Positions 17,590 through 30,807 of a stretch of DNA of 64,000 bases are shown piece by piece. This DNA comes from Orthonyx spaldingii (Eukaryota; Chordata; Aves; Passeriformes; Orthonychidae). The number at the start of each line of letters is the position of its first letter. Positions within the stretch are counted from its first letter, which is position 1. Below the pieces are notes generated by a model that ran no database searches, was not told the origin of the DNA, and saw only the letters and a program-made list of their open reading frames with translations. Location: positions 377,360-441,359 of the forward strand of contig VZTJ01002455.1 in NCBI GenBank assembly GCA_013397795.1. The letters are read 5' to 3'. The position numbers were made by a program, and so were the translations under genes.

Positions 17590-18175
17590 CGGTGCTGCTT
17601 GGCAGGCAGCTGAACGTGAGCCCTGGTGGGCAAGAAGGCCAGTGGCAGTGGCTGGTCAAAAAGTGTGGTCAGCAGGGCCAGGGCAGGCGTTGTCCTCCGG
17701 TGAGGCCACAGCTCAAGTGCTGTGTCCAGTTCTGCTCCCCTCGGTTTAAAAAGATATTGAGGAGCTGGAGGGTGTCCAGAGTAGGGAATGGAACTGGGGA
17801 AAGGGCTGCAGAACCAGGAGCAGCTCGGCCTGGAGGAAAGGAGGCTCAGGGGGGCCCTTCTGGCTCTGCGCAGCTCCCTGACAGGAGGGGACAGCCAGGT
17901 GGGGATCAGGCTCTGCTCCCAGCCAGCAGGATGAGAGGAAAAGGCCTCAAGCTGTGCCAGGGGAGGTTGGGGTTGGACTTCAGCAGGAATTTCTTCACAG
18001 GAAGGGTTCTTAAACATTGGAAGGGGCGGCCCAGGGAGGTGGTGGAGTCCCCATCCCTGGAGGTGCCGAAGGAACAAGGTGGCACTCAGCGCTCTGGATT
18101 GGGGACAAGGTGGGAGCAGCCACAGGTTGGATCATCTGGGAGGTCTTCTCCAAAATAATCGATCCTGTGCCCCCA
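17590..18175 (+). repeat. CR1 LINE 3' portion, about 0.58 kb
   Basis: A longer CR1 remnant. Recognisable blocks include 'gggcaagaaggccagtggca', 'gtgtccagttctgctcccc', 'cagcctggaggaaaggaggc'-like text, 'aggaatttcttcacaggaag', and 'ggtggagtccccatccctgg'. No intact reverse transcriptase frame remains. It lies between the STRADA 5' region and the 3' end of CCDC47. Confidence 0.9.
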
Positions 18176-18179
18176 GCAG

Positions 18180-19520
18180 GGACACTGCTCTGCCCACCTG
18201 CGATGCAAAAACCCGGGGCAAAGCCTCCATCTCCCCCAGCTCAGCCTGCACAAGGGGAGAAAGCCTTCCCCCAGCAGGAACCGCTTCCTCCAGGGCACCG
18301 CAGAGGCAGCACCAGCTCCTCCTGGCGTGTAAAACCTACACCAAAACTCACCCGGGACAAAGGAGGCTTTGAGGTTCTACTAAATGAAAGGATACACTGA
18401 AACAAGCCAGGTAAAGCAGGAGTGTTTCAATTATATTTTACTCTTCATTAGATTGTTCATTTGAATGTTTGTATTACAAAATTAGCTGCCATGGCCCACA
18501 ACTGGATGGGACTTCAGGAAAGCTGTCCACTTACTCAAAAGAGCACAAACTAGTATTTCCTTTCAAAGAACTCTGTGAAACAATAACATTAATCTTTCAA
18601 GCTAAATAGCGCTAAAATTTCACATAATCTACATTAGTTTTGGTTTTAAATAATTTTACCAACCATTATAAAATTAATGTATTTGCATGTATCAGGTTAC
18701 AGACATTTGCATTTCAATCAGGGGGAAGTATCCCATGCTGGAAAAAGGAGTTTAAGCAATTGCTGTTTCAACAGCAGCTAATTCTTATTGCCTCAGAACC
18801 AAGTTCCCACCAAGTATTGAAGAAGAAAATGCAGGACACTGTTTCCCCACAAAACTGTTAAAAGTCTGTTACAAGCAACAATAAAATGCCTTCTGGATAG
18901 GAAGCATTTATAAAATGCAGAGCTCTCCCAGCGAAGTGCTTGCACAGGGCACTCACTTCATTCTTCCCATTGAGATTCAAAACCCTGAAGTGATCACTGA
19001 CCAGATGAAGAGGACAAATACCCTCCGGAACGTTTTCACTGGCTCGGGGAGATTGGCAATTGCAGGTACTCCACTAGGTCTGGCTCCTGGCTGAAGTGAA
19101 CTGGGCAGCAGCTGCTGAGATCAGGAGAGAAGGGGTCGAGGCGAACTTGAACAGTTAAAAATATTGAAGGAAAGCTGGCTGAATTGCTAATTCACCATGC
19201 ACTCACTCCTGAAGGAACACTACGCTGACATCACAGACTTCACATTGTGTTGAGTCTGCAGCATCCAAACACACAAGTAGGAAACTGTCCATGTATGCCA
19301 TTCCCTTGGTTCTGACCATCTCTGTGTTTTACACATGAGCCAGTCGTGCCCACAGGTGACCTAATACTGCTTCAGGCCCTCGTTTGTAAAAAAGAAAATG
19401 AAGATAAAAAATCTTCTACTTCTATTAGAACTTCTATTCTACTGGGCTTAAATCCCTGAAGAATCCATACTGTGTATGGAAGGCTCAAAGTGTTGTGCCT
19501 TGATGCAAATAAATGCACAG
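18180..19520. other. Spacer upstream of STRADA / downstream of CCDC47
   Basis: AT-rich sequence without a recognisable exon or RNA gene. Part may be the distal CCDC47 3' UTR if the poly(A) signal at 19527 is not the main one, because the mammalian CCDC47 3' UTR is longer than the 0.4 kb this signal implies. Confidence 0.5.
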
Positions 19521-19526
19521 TAAATG

Positions 19527-19532
19527 TTTATT
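19527..19532 (-). terminator. CCDC47: Candidate polyadenylation signal of CCDC47
   Basis: TTTATT on the plus strand gives AATAAA on the minus strand about 390 bases past the CCDC47 stop. It is the first canonical hexamer I found downstream of the stop. Confidence 0.5.
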
Positions 19533-19921
19533 GTGCAGTTTTCCTCCCCCTAAGTTTTTCCCCTTTCCCTCATGATAACTAAAACCAAAGTGTAAAACCA
19601 AAGCATGAATATGTTACCAGCACACACGGACAGGTTTACAATCTTCTGTTTTTAAAGAACAAATGACAAAGAGCATTCAAGAATATTGCAATTTTTTTTT
19701 TTTAAACAGACAAGTAGCAAAACTTTGTACCACCTGGAACAGAACTGCCGAGACAAAGCTCTCCACACATTTTGCTGTAATACTTAAATAACACCAGTTG
19801 AAGAACTCTTCTCTTAATGGTTACTAGTGTTCAAGGAATCAGGATTATGGAGTTACATGGGTCTTTGTACCCTGTGAATCACAGTTCCACAGGTGGCACC
19901 GAGACGCCTCTCACGACACAG

Positions 19922-22900
19922 TCACATGGCTTTCACTTTGATCTGCTTCATCTTCATCTGCTTCTTCTCCAGCTTCTTCTGCTCACGCCGCAGAGCAGCT
20001 TCCTGCAGGCAAGGACAGGGATCTGAATAAACACGGGTGATCTCTTCAGAGAGCAAGCAGATCATTTCAGAGCCAAGCAACAAAGCCCTCCAGCACTGGG
20101 TTCACATCTCACCAGGAGCCTTCGTGTGTTTCAGAAAGCAGCAGCAAATACCCTGACAGCTGTCTGCCCTCCAGCAAATAGAAATCAAAGCTGCCACTGC
20201 TGCTAACACCTACAGGCAGCCCTGGAGATCTCCTAGGAGGGATCTGCCAGCAGCCTGCAGCAGTGTGAGCATCCCCCTCACCTCCAGCCGACGCTGCTTC
20301 TCGGGATCCTCCTCGTTCATGATCCGCTCCTTCTCCGCCCGCTTCTTCTCCTCCCGGCGGGACTGGGCAGCCTCCTGTCTCTGCACGTGAGTCAGCTTGA
20401 GGAAGTTCTCCTCCACCCGAGCCCTGTTCTTGTCAGCTTTCTGTTTACCCTGTGCACAGAGAAAAGGAAATGCAGGTTGTACTGACTGCCCCACGAGCAG
20501 GATGCAGGGTCTCTACCAGTCGTACAAGGCACATAAGGATCCAGTGGATCCGTAATGGTTCCAACTTCCCACCATGTTCAGAAGGCAGAAAAGCAGACAC
20601 TACTCACTTCTCTGTTGAGTCGGAACTTCTTTGCTTTGTCAATAGAGTAGATGACCATGCTCATCAGAGGCAGCAAAGACTCCATGTCCTTTGGGGAAGT
20701 GTTGCCTGAACCAGGCACTGAAATAAAGAGTTTCTTGTTCACTCACACAGACTGGCAGTATTTGTCTACTTGCTGTGATGCTCTTCCCTTATGGCTCACA
20801 CTGTTCATCAAATAAAGATGCTCTTATCCTGCTCTTTAGGAAGCTTCATTTGGAGCTGTGGGCTTGAATTTTGAAGGGATTTGAAGATCTATTCTTTTCC
20901 AGAATAGATTCCTAACAGGCCGCTTTTATTTCAAACCAGGGTAAACCAACTGAGCCTGTGCAAGTTCAAACTGCAAGGCTTGTGGTTTAAAAACAAGCTG
21001 CCCCAAGAGAGAGGAGAGTGAGCTGAGGTCAATAACAGCAAGACTGAGTGTCCTGTTACCATGACAATACACTGCTCAGTCCCCAGTGTACTGCTGCCTT
21101 CTATTTATCAATCAATGATCCTGTTACATGCACTGAACTCATTCATCACATATTATCTTCCCCAGCTTCACAACGTGAGCATGTGAATTGCACAAATAAA
21201 GCCCAACACTGCCCCAGACACATACAGACAACAGTTCTCTTACCATTAAATGTAAACAAAAGTGTCTTTTTAGTTTCAGGCAGTTTTGTAAGCTGGCCCT
21301 CCCTGGAGGAAAGAAACAAGTGTTTGGAATGAGTTAAGAAAAATACAAAGTAACTAACATTGGTTGGAAAAACCTCATCAAGAACCAAAAGATACTTGGT
21401 AAGTACTCGAATAAAATAAACATTAAAAGCCCGGCTATAACCCAAAGTCAAATTTCAAACTATTCAGATTCCTGCAGTGTTTTACCCAAAAGCCTGCAGA
21501 GAAAAGGCATGAGTGTGAAAACACACAGCACCAGCCCCTCTGACTGCCCAGAAGGCACCTGAGCACTAAGAAGGCCTGTATATATTTAATTACATTCAGC
21601 TTCACACACCCCCTTGCTGTTTATACCACTAAAGATCTCTAAATATTTTAGGAGAACAAAGTATTTTCTCAAGAGTTTAAGTATTCACTGCCCAAGATCC
21701 CACAGTACTCTCATGTGAAAATCTCAGGCCTCTGAATTTCACAAATCCTCCACAATTTTAGTACAAGGTATACACATAAGCTGTCTTAAAATGAAATCAA
21801 AATATGTTCCTTTATGTTCACCTATTTGTATGCCTGTGAGTATAAAAACCTACATGGTAATTCAGATAAGACATCGCCCACCACTTCGTAATTCTGAAGC
21901 AGCCCCTGAAAGCACCTCTGGACCAGAGGCTCAGGGAAACACAGAGATGCTGCCTCTGGGTATTTGTGCAGCACAGCTGAGACTCAGCGTGAGCAGAGCT
22001 CTGCCTTTATACCTACTCTTGCATAAGTTTTGGACCGGAGAACTGGTCCGAGAATTGGACAGACTCAATCTTGTCAGCGTAGTGCGTGAGGAAATGGATC
22101 ATCTGAAAGAGAAAAGGGGGTTAGCTTCTCCCAACACCAATCCAGCTGCAGCCCACCCACTCCATGTGGGCTTGCCAGGTTCTCTGCCCATGGCAGGGGG
22201 CTGGAACTGGATGATTTTTAAGGTCCCTTCCAACCAAAACGGTTCCATGGTTCTGTACATCACTCAGGAAATTGCTGTGCTCAGCTTGCCACAGTGACAC
22301 TGTGAACATTTTCCTTTAACTTTTCCCTTTCACTTTTTTAGAACATACAGGCTGTAAATGCCAGGATTACCAAGGAGTATTTGTATTAATTCATTCAAGT
22401 TTACCTTAGCGTCCATCATTCCCTCCGTGACCTCCCCCATTTCTGACAAGATAGCCAGCGAATCTGGAAGCCCATATTTTGCACCAGACTTAGGTTTATC
22501 ACTGCAGAACTCACTCTGTTTCAAACAGAACAATGAGAAAGAAAAATAAACACAAGCCTGTCAGTATCTTATCAGACTGAACTGTTCTGGAACAGTGGGA
22601 CCTCTAAAAGCACCTGAAAAAAACAATAAAAAATACACTCAGTCACTCAGCCTGGCTGGGGACATTTCAAACAGAGTAAAGCACACAGCATCAATAGTCT
22701 TTAAGCTAGTATTTTCCTTCAGAATTCAGTACTTTAAGGAAGAAGATAAAACAATTCTAATACATCCATGCTGGAGTGTTCAAAGTGGATTAAGGCATTT
22801 TGCTTACACTGTTTGATAACAGAACAAAACCTGGCATCCTACCAACCACCCTTCCTGCTGTTACTTGAGAGAAAAGATTTGCCAAGCATTGCTTGTTATC

Positions 22901-25900
22901 AACAGATTCTTTGCAAGCTTTGCAATTCTTTTTAGGGCTTGAACATATGGAAAGTTTTCATTTCAGATCATGCAAAAACAGAGGACTTAAACCTAAATTT
23001 TCCACATCACGTATCACTAGTTAAGTTTACTTTTCAATCCCTGAAGAAGTCTTTTGTGCAAATTAAATGAGGTGAAGTGACACACGTGCATGCTGACAAA
23101 ATCCTGCAGCCTCTCCTAAACCAACTAAACCCCAAAAGAAAGGTGGGAGCTGCTTTCCACTGCCTCTTTCCTTGCAGCTCTGACGGGGGGGAGCACTTCT
23201 GATGTTTGATTCCATCAGACTTTTATCCGTAGATAAAAATGTCTATTCCCCACAAATTCCAACAGGTCAGCCACAGGTTTTCAGCTGTTCCCAAGAAAAC
23301 AATGAATGTGCAGATTAGATTCTTATATGCTATTACTTATCAATGTGCATGTACATACCAGGTCCTGCATCTCTTTCTGAAGTCTCACCAGTGCTTTTCT
23401 GGTTCCAACAGCAAACACATACGTGTCCATGTCTTCATCATTCATTGTCACTTTTATTTGCTGTGAAACAGAATGTTATTAGCCCTGCTCAGATTTCAAT
23501 GTTTGTCTGGCATTTGATTCCTAAGAAGAAGGACTAAGCAAGGACAGAGATAGGTAAGAAAAAGGTGGTTGATTTAAAGCTTTTCAGTGTGTCTTAAAGT
23601 AAGGGAGCTTTTTAATTAGAGTGAGAACACAATTCAGTGTTGTGGAGTAATGGCAGTGACTAAAAGAGCAAAGTTGTAAAAACAATTTGCAATTAAATAT
23701 TTTTAATAGATACAAGTAAATACAATTGTAGATGTGTAGAAAGAGTATTCACAGTGCACACAGTCACTGTTCTTCCAAATGCAACCTCTCTTGGCACTTA
23801 CGCTCTTTAAGAGCAAGTGGGAAGGCAAAAAGTAATGTTAAGAATGTAATATCCAGACCAATATATGGGTTAAGCAGTCCTGTTCAGGCAGACTGAACAG
23901 AGAGATGAACAATCACTAAGTATTTGAGATTGTAAAATCACTTTTTATCAAGACCAATCATGAGAGACTGCTCACAAAACCACTCGGACGATAAAATCCA
24001 TAGATAAAGCAACTTCCAGTCATCAGCAGTTTGTATTTCTTTCCTGCCTGTGAAATGCAAACAATTCTTTGAAGTTGTTTCAACAGCTACTGACCCGGAA
24101 GATATGGAACACTACAGAAATCACCTGGAACAACCAAAAGCAGCAGAGCAGAATGGAAGGAATGCAACAGTTTATCAGAGCTACCGTGAAGGGCTGAGCA
24201 CGCACCACTTGGTCCGACGCCGGCCTCATCATGCGCGCCAGGACGTTCAGCAGGTCCTGCCTCTTGAGAAACTGAAAACACAAGGTGGGAAACACAGACA
24301 ACAGCTCAACAGACAACAGGAAAAAATTCCTTCCTGATATCCAGCCTGAGTTTTCCGTCTGTGACGGATACAGCTCAAAAGCAGCCCGCTTTCTGCATTG
24401 GAGGAGTTTCTCAGGGCTTTGTTCGCTCAAGTTAGAAGATGAACTGTGGGACTGTTCCATCCCAGGCGCAGGGCTTGGTATTTGTCCTTGCTGTACCTGC
24501 TTGGAATTCCTGTTTGTCCATTTACCCCTCTAAGTGGCCAATGGGCTCTTCAGCCTACAGCTACCTCTGTTCACACTACACCTCTGGTTTCTATAGTTTC
24601 TGCAAGCACTTGCTCTTTGGTGCCCACTTCAAGGGGCAGAATACAGGTCTGTACAGCCCTCCACATGATCACTTTTCCCTCATGTGTGTGTATTCAGAGC
24701 TCTGGATCTGAATGTGAGCACAAAGGCCAAGCTGGGACTCCTTGTTGCTCTCACAGGAATGGAAAAGCCTCTAGGACCCAACCACTGGTGTCACATAAAC
24801 AGCACCACAAAGTCCCTCATTCTTACCTTTAACTGGATGAGCATTCCTTCACAGCACACCCTTCCAGAGCACCACAAGTTATATATGTGTTCGTTTTCCT
24901 GATTTAGTTTCCCAGTGCTTGTAGCTTCTTTATTAGTGCCATCATCCCCTGAGGAAAACAACAGTGAAAGAGAGCTTCAATCCAAACTCACAAATTTAGA
25001 CACCACAGTTCAGCAGAAGGCTCAGAGCTCACAAGACCACAGCACAGAGAAGGATTCTCTAGAGCCTAAATGCCAGTCTAAACCCAGCTTTATTCAAATG
25101 CTAAAAGTGGAACTCACCAACAAGAGCAAAGTTACTTTCTAGCAGCTCCCTGTGAGTGTTGAACCAAGCATGAGCCAGGCGGTTGTTTTTGTTCTTCCCG
25201 ATGATGTAGTTCATGATGTAAGCCAGGAGACCTGTGACCATCAGGATCTCCATGTAGTAACTCTCCCAGCTGTTCTGAAGATGAGCAGGGACCTGTGTAA
25301 GGGAACAGAAACTGTGATTTACATATTGAACGAGTGGATTTTATACACACAAAAAATTGGGAAATGCAGAGTACTGGAGAAGCTCCATCCCCAAAGGCAA
25401 CAGGAGAGAGCTGAGCCTACACAATGCACTTGGCTTACTGGGGCACAGGAATCATACAGGGAACAACTGATAACTGAACTACCCAAAACACCTGCTCAAT
25501 ACAAAGTACTCACTTCCACGGGAGCCTGGGAGAGTAAACAGCCCAGCACTTCAATTCACTGAGCATCTGAGCTTGATGCCCTGCCCATCACAGCATTCTC
25601 TGATCATCACACAGCATCTCTGGAAATCCAAGATAACGCCCAATGCCCAGGAATATTCTCAGGATGCCACCACGAGCCTCAGACTCCATGGGGGAGCAGG
25701 GAAGCCTTCCTAACCTTGCCACCTCAGAGGCTAATCAGCCATTCTGCTATCACTGTACCACCCCTGAGTCACAAAAGTACCCAAACCTTGACTTTCACTG
25801 CCAAGATCAGCTATAATACCTAAAAAGAGATCTCAGGGGTAATAAAAATGCAGACCTTGAGTACATGATCGTTGTGTGAAAGACTATTTTGGGAGGCAAA

Positions 25901-26595
25901 AAGGTGATGCAGGGTGGGCAGGGAGATTGGCGTCAAAAACCATCAAGAGTTAACAAGTTCTAATCTGAAACTTAAGCCATAGACAAGCTAGAAACACACT
26001 GTGTTCATTGCAAGTGCATATTAGTGCCCCAGTGACATTCCTGGCATGCTGTCTTAAGAAAATAAGTGATGAAACTCCAAACAGAAACTGGATCAACAGT
26101 TATACCTACATTAACTATTGTTATGGGGTCTTTATTTTTGCTATGAGACGCATCTGGTTTCTCTTCATACCCTTCAAACTCCTCATCATCATATGGTTCA
26201 CTCTCAGTGTCACCTTCCTATAGGACAAAATCACAAACAGCATGAAAATCCAAAGCCCAGCAAGTAAAATCCAAAGAGAGAAAGGTGTACAGACACTATT
26301 AGGAAACACATAGAGGAAGGAGACAAGGCCTTACCTGTGTGTCTGCATCATCAAAGTCTTCCTGATTTTCATCCTGACCTTCAAGCTCTACAGTGGCTTC
26401 TTCTTCATCATCTTCTGTAGTGATGATCCTCTGAGGAGACTCTGTGACGGTATCTTCGTTCACATCTTCAAATTCAGCAAAGTCATTATCATCATATTCC
26501 ATAATGTCATCTCCGTCCTCAAATTCATCATACTTTGCCAAAGAAAAGCTCCACGGGATGAACAGGACAGCGATAAAAATATATAAATTCTTCAT
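19922..26595 (-). CDS. CCDC47: CCDC47 (calumin), ER membrane PAT-complex subunit
   Basis: Single-pass ER membrane protein. With Asterix (WDR83OS) it forms the PAT complex that helps fold multipass membrane proteins at the translocon, and it also affects ER calcium. Twelve coding exons in transcript order: 26595-26335, 26217-26110, 25292-25118, 24948-24827, 24271-24206, 23460-23359, 22515-22405, 22102-22017, 21302-21244, 20717-20608, 20449-20282 and 20002-19922 (TGA). All are GT-AG and in phase, giving 482 residues (human 483). A signal peptide covers residues 1-20. A strongly acidic luminal segment (YDDNDFAEFED and following) precedes a transmembrane helix at about 137-155 (MEILMVTGLLAYIMNYI). 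The cytosolic domain follows, and the C-terminal 60 residues form a highly charged Arg/Lys/Glu helix ending KVKAM. The coding start is preceded by an acceptor at 26601, so the 5' UTR is spliced. Confidence 0.97.
22140..22260 (+). repeat. CR1 LINE 3' terminus in CCDC47 intron
   Basis: 'ggctggaactggatgatttt' followed by 'aaggtcccttccaaccaaaa' and 'ttccatggttctg' is the CR1 3' end. It starts about 40 bases upstream (transcript sense) of the CCDC47 exon at 22017-22102. Confidence 0.85.
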
Positions 26596-28928
26596 TTTCA
26601 CTGGAAAAAAAAAAATTAAATCAATCACTGCAAAAAGTCCTCGTCAATTCTGACACATCACACCTCCAGTAATCCCCAACACACAATGCACAATTTGAAA
26701 ACATTACGAGACTCAGACCAGAAAGAGAAATAAACCCCTGCCTGATCTTGTCATCTTCTCTACAGAGGAAGTGACCACTGGTACAAGAACAAAATAACTC
26801 TGAAGTTCTGGACTCTGCTGCTTGTGGCAGCAGCAAATTCACATCACTGTTCAAACGAGCTGAGATGGAAAGCAGAGATTTTTTTTTGTTCTGCTACAAA
26901 ACTGACTCTCCAATAGCATCTCTCAGCCAGCCCCACCAGCTCACTTCCAAGTCCACAGGCTGCGGCTGCAGTTGTTATTAATTAGCAATTAGGCACAGTC
27001 AGAGCACTGAATGTGTAACAGCAGCAGTAAATCTTAAAATGCACTCAATTCATTTGAACAGCAATGCTCTGATAGCCTCTGCTAGTCCCAAAGTGCTCAT
27101 CTGTGCTCAGAGCTGAGTCCCACAGTGTCCCATCACGATTTCTGCATAAACAGAGACCTTTTGTTGGAAGTTGTGCCAAAAAAAAAAAAATTAAAAAAGC
27201 AGGAAGAGGACAAGTATTGCACTGCTCTCCTGACAGAGTAAACTGGGGCTGCCGGGCCCAGAGCTCTCCCCACATCAGCCAGAACCTGCAGAGTTTATCC
27301 ATTCACCTTTTCTTGCCCTCAGCTTCCTGTCTCTTCTGCTCGAGTTCAAAACAGCCCCAACCTCCCATTCAGGTAGGGGGGACCTTCTCCAAGGTCCAAA
27401 AAAGGCAGCAATAATCCCCCAGCTGCACTTCAGAAGCAGGCACAGAGGATCAGCTGCATCAGGCTCTGCTGTCAGGCTCATTTTACTCCCTCCCGCAACC
27501 AGATCCGAGTGGGAACCTGAATGTTAATCAGAGTGTTCGCTTACAAACTTAGAATAGAAATGATTTGTTTCTAAATTTGACCAGCATTCCTCCCAGTGCC
27601 TCATGCAGGGAACCCACTGCTGCGGATGACAAGGACGATTAAAATAAACACCTTTGTCAAAGACTCCTCGCTCCAGCAAAAACCCGCACAGAACATGTTC
27701 ACAGAACCTTAATCAGGATGGAAAGTTCAGCAAGGCCGAGCTCAGGAATTCGGAGCATTGTGTGGGTGCCTCACCATTTTATGTGAATTTAAGCAGAAAA
27801 AAAAAAAAATCCTATCCCCAAAATACTATTTAGATAGGACAGAATTTGCATTCAGAGCTTAAAAACGACAGGACAACAGAGCCACCTGCTCGACCAAACC
27901 CTAACAGTTTCACAGAACGAATTGCAAGACTATTTGAGCACATCCACTTTCACAAGACCCGACAACTCCAAACAGCTTCACGCAAAATAAACTTCTGCAG
28001 CCAATTCGAAAGATACAATTGAACTGGAGGTGCGTGAGAGCTGGAGCACCCCCTTTAACCCAGCAATCTGTCACAATGCGTTTCGAGTACAAATTCCAGG
28101 AGGAAGAATATCCTCAGCAGGCTCTCCAGGACCCACACACCACCGAATTTCCCTTGCAAGAGGAATCGATTCATTCTCCGATCTCCACACCGGCTGCCCA
28201 GACCCCGCTGGCAAAAGAAACTACTTCAAACAATCCCAAGGCAAATCCTGCGGCTGCTGCTCCCTGTGCTGAACATTCTCCAGCCCGGGGCTTGCTCAAC
28301 AGATGTCGAGTCTAGACCCGAGCTCAGATGCAGATTTTGGAGAGGCGCCGGTCCCCAGCAGGTCGGGCCCTCACCGTGACCCCCGCCCGAAGCGGGGACA
28401 CCACCCGGGTGTTCGTTCAAAACGCTCCCGCCGCTCCCAGCTCCTTCCCGGAACACGAGTCAAGGTTAACGAGATAAAACCCGCGATCTGCCGCCGCCGG
28501 GCGCGGCCCCTCTCCCACCCCCGAGGAGGTGCCCGGACCCCCGGCTCCTCCCGCCCCGCGGGGCGCAGCGCAGGCCGCGCCGGGCTGCCCCTCCCGGGAG
28601 CACCGGCCGTACCGAGCTCCCCGGAGGAGGGGGCGGTGGCAGCGAGGTGTCGGTCCCGGCGGGGCCGCGGGGCCGGGGTGGCGTTACCTGAGTCACGGGC
28701 CCGACCCCCGCCCTCCGCACCGGGCCGCATGCGCGGGTGCACACGCGTGGGCGTGGGGCGCGGGAGCCACCCGAGAACCCCCGCGGGAACCAACCGGGAA
28801 GCCGCGCGGTGCCGGTGCCGCGGTGTCGCGGTGCCGCTGCCCTGTCCCGGTTCGCTGCCGGCGCCTCCCCGCTCCCGCCTCGGCCCGGCCCCGCCGCCCT
28901 CACGCCGCGCCGCTTCACCTGCGCGCGC

Positions 28929-28940
28929 CGCGCATGCGCG
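28929..28940 (+). promoter_or_regulatory. Palindromic NRF1-type site
   Basis: The 12-base palindrome CGCGCATGCGCG matches the NRF1 consensus. It lies between the inferred first exons of CCDC47 and DDX42, the usual position in shared housekeeping promoters. Confidence 0.6.
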
Positions 28941-29030
28941 GGGGGCGCGCGGCCGACGCAGCGTGCGTGGGCACGTCCGTGCGTGGCGTCTCCACCCCCC
29001 GCCCCGGTAACCGGGGAAGTGGCGGCGGCG

Positions 29031-29068
29031 GGGCCGAGGGTGAGTGAGGGGGCCGAGGGTGAGTGAGG
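29031..29068 (+). repeat. DDX42: Exact 19-bp duplication containing a splice donor
   Basis: Two identical copies of GGGCCGAGGGTGAGTGAGG, at 29031-29049 and 29050-29068, each contain an AGG|GTGAGT 5' splice site. A single unknown base (N) follows at 29069. This is the predicted end of the DDX42 noncoding first exon, so either donor (exon ending 29039 or 29058) could be used. Confidence 0.85.
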
Positions 29069-30807
29069 NTCCCCCGCCGGCCTGCGGGGCCTCTGGCGGG
29101 CGGGACCCGCCGTAGCCGCGGCCTGCAGCGGGCGCGGGCAGCCCGGGCCTGCCCCGCACAAAGGGCCCGCCCCGCGCCGCGGCTCCGCGGGCGGAAAGGG
29201 CCCCGTGCAGGGTCCGGGGCGCCGGGGCAGCGCCTGCCCGAGGCTCCTGTCCCGCCCCGGCCCGGTCCCGACCGTGCCCGGTGAGGGCGATCCCGGCGGG
29301 CGGGGGTCCCTTCGCCGTCCCCTCCTGGAACGGGAGCGGCCGAGGCGCGTCGCGGCCGTGCCCGCTGGTCCCGGGGCCGCAGGGAGGGTCCGTGCCCCGC
29401 GCGTTTCCTCCCACGGAACGGCGGCCGCAGGGCAGCGAAGCCTCGGGAGTTTTCCTGCGGTCTCTGCGTCCTGTGGGAGCCTCTCCCTGTTCGCTCGCTG
29501 CCGGCGAGTGGGCGAACTGACCACGTTTTGTACTTTCGCTGCTGTATGACAATAAAAAAGTGGTTCTCCTTATTTTTTGAGGTAGCGGAAGGGGGAAAAA
29601 GGTGGATAACGACAGTGAGGAAGAATCCTTACAATCAGATTTTAACTTAACAGTTTTCAAAGATTCCCACTGTGCTACCACGGCAGAAATGCGGTTCCAC
29701 CTCTCTTCACTCTGTTGTACATTTTGATCTCCCAGTTCCACGGATCTGCAGGTGTAAAAGCTACAAGGTGTGTCAGGACAAGAGGGAAAACAGCACTCCA
29801 GGGTCACGGAGAGCTGAAAAGCAGAGTTCCCCCCAAAATCTGCTGCTGAGCTTTGGTCTCGACTCGAGTTTTATTGAGCAAGCCCAAAGCTGGTAAATGT
29901 TCAGCACAGGGACCAGCTGCTGTATTTACCTTGGGACTGTTTTGAAGTTGTTTTCTTGCTAGTGAGTTCTGATCTCATTGAAGATTCTCAATGTGAGGAT
30001 TTGCTTAATAAGACTTGTAGCCTTTGGACAGCTAATTATAATGCATTGGAAAGCACTGTGTGTCTTGCTCCCTTTCCTGCCTCACAGGTATGATTTGCTT
30101 GTCCATGCAGATAATTACATGACTCAAGAATGGAAACTGTAAATGTTAAAATATCGGTTCAGTCTTCATCTTAGAAAATCGAGTTCTGGGCAGACATGTT
30201 ATGTGGAGTGCTTAAAATATTGTATGAAAAATAAAGGTTGGAGAGCATATAAATATATATATATGTATAATATAGAGAGATCATGTGTGTGGCTGAATGG
30301 CTTTTGGCAGAAATGTGCCTTGTGCTGCTCTGGGCCCATTTCTCTGGAGGCTGCTGGGTCTCAGAAGTGAGGTATTGACAAGCCATGAAACATTACAGAT
30401 GGGACACTGGGCATGCAAAACATGCACCCTGCTGCCTTTTCATCTCTTGTTCTTCCTGATGTTCAAAGTTCTGGCCTTGGGTTTGTTTGTCTTAGATTGC
30501 AAACAGGACAGGTGACATCTTCAATATGTTTAAGTAATCCGTGAAGGACGCGACCTGTTTTGGAAGACAACCACTCTGTTTTATTCTTCTTTGGAATTGT
30601 GGGTGTGTTTGCACTGACAGGAGAGCAGAGCCCCATCCTTTTTTGGGGAACACATTAAACTCTTGTCACTCACAGTTCCACAAGTCCCTGTGTCACGACT
30701 GAAGTGATGGACTAACAGGAAAACCCACGACAATTATCCGTAACTGCCTAAAGCAGAAAGGGCGTTAATTTGTCTTTTCTCATTTTAACAGGTACATTGG
30801 GGACATC

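Larger units (their letters stand above)
28340..29500. promoter_or_regulatory. Bidirectional CpG-island promoter of CCDC47 and DDX42
   Basis: A dense CpG island without a TATA box lies between the divergent CCDC47 and DDX42 genes. A perfect palindromic NRF1-type site CGCGCATGCGCG is at 28929-28940, and a half-site GCATGCGC is at 28727-28734. On the minus strand, 28690-28688 followed by GTAACG is a good splice donor, so the CCDC47 noncoding first exon probably spans from 28688 up to about 28.9 kb. On the plus strand, the DDX42 noncoding first exon ends at a GTGAGT donor near 29039 or 29058. Start sites are inferred, not seen. Confidence 0.75.

Noticed and set aside
16586..18077. Long ORFs (387, 322, 286 and 224 residues) around the gap
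   Set aside because: They are held open by Ns and by GC-rich tandem repeats, and partly by CR1 sequence.
17590..18175. Possible active LINE
   Set aside because: Only the 3' portion is present, frames are broken and the 5' part and endonuclease are missing; it is an old CR1 fragment.
28371..29807. Minus-strand ORFs of 478 and 352 residues in the CpG island
   Set aside because: GC-rich island sequence has few stops. The products are Arg/Pro/Ala/Gly-rich without domains and cross an N; no splice or homology support.
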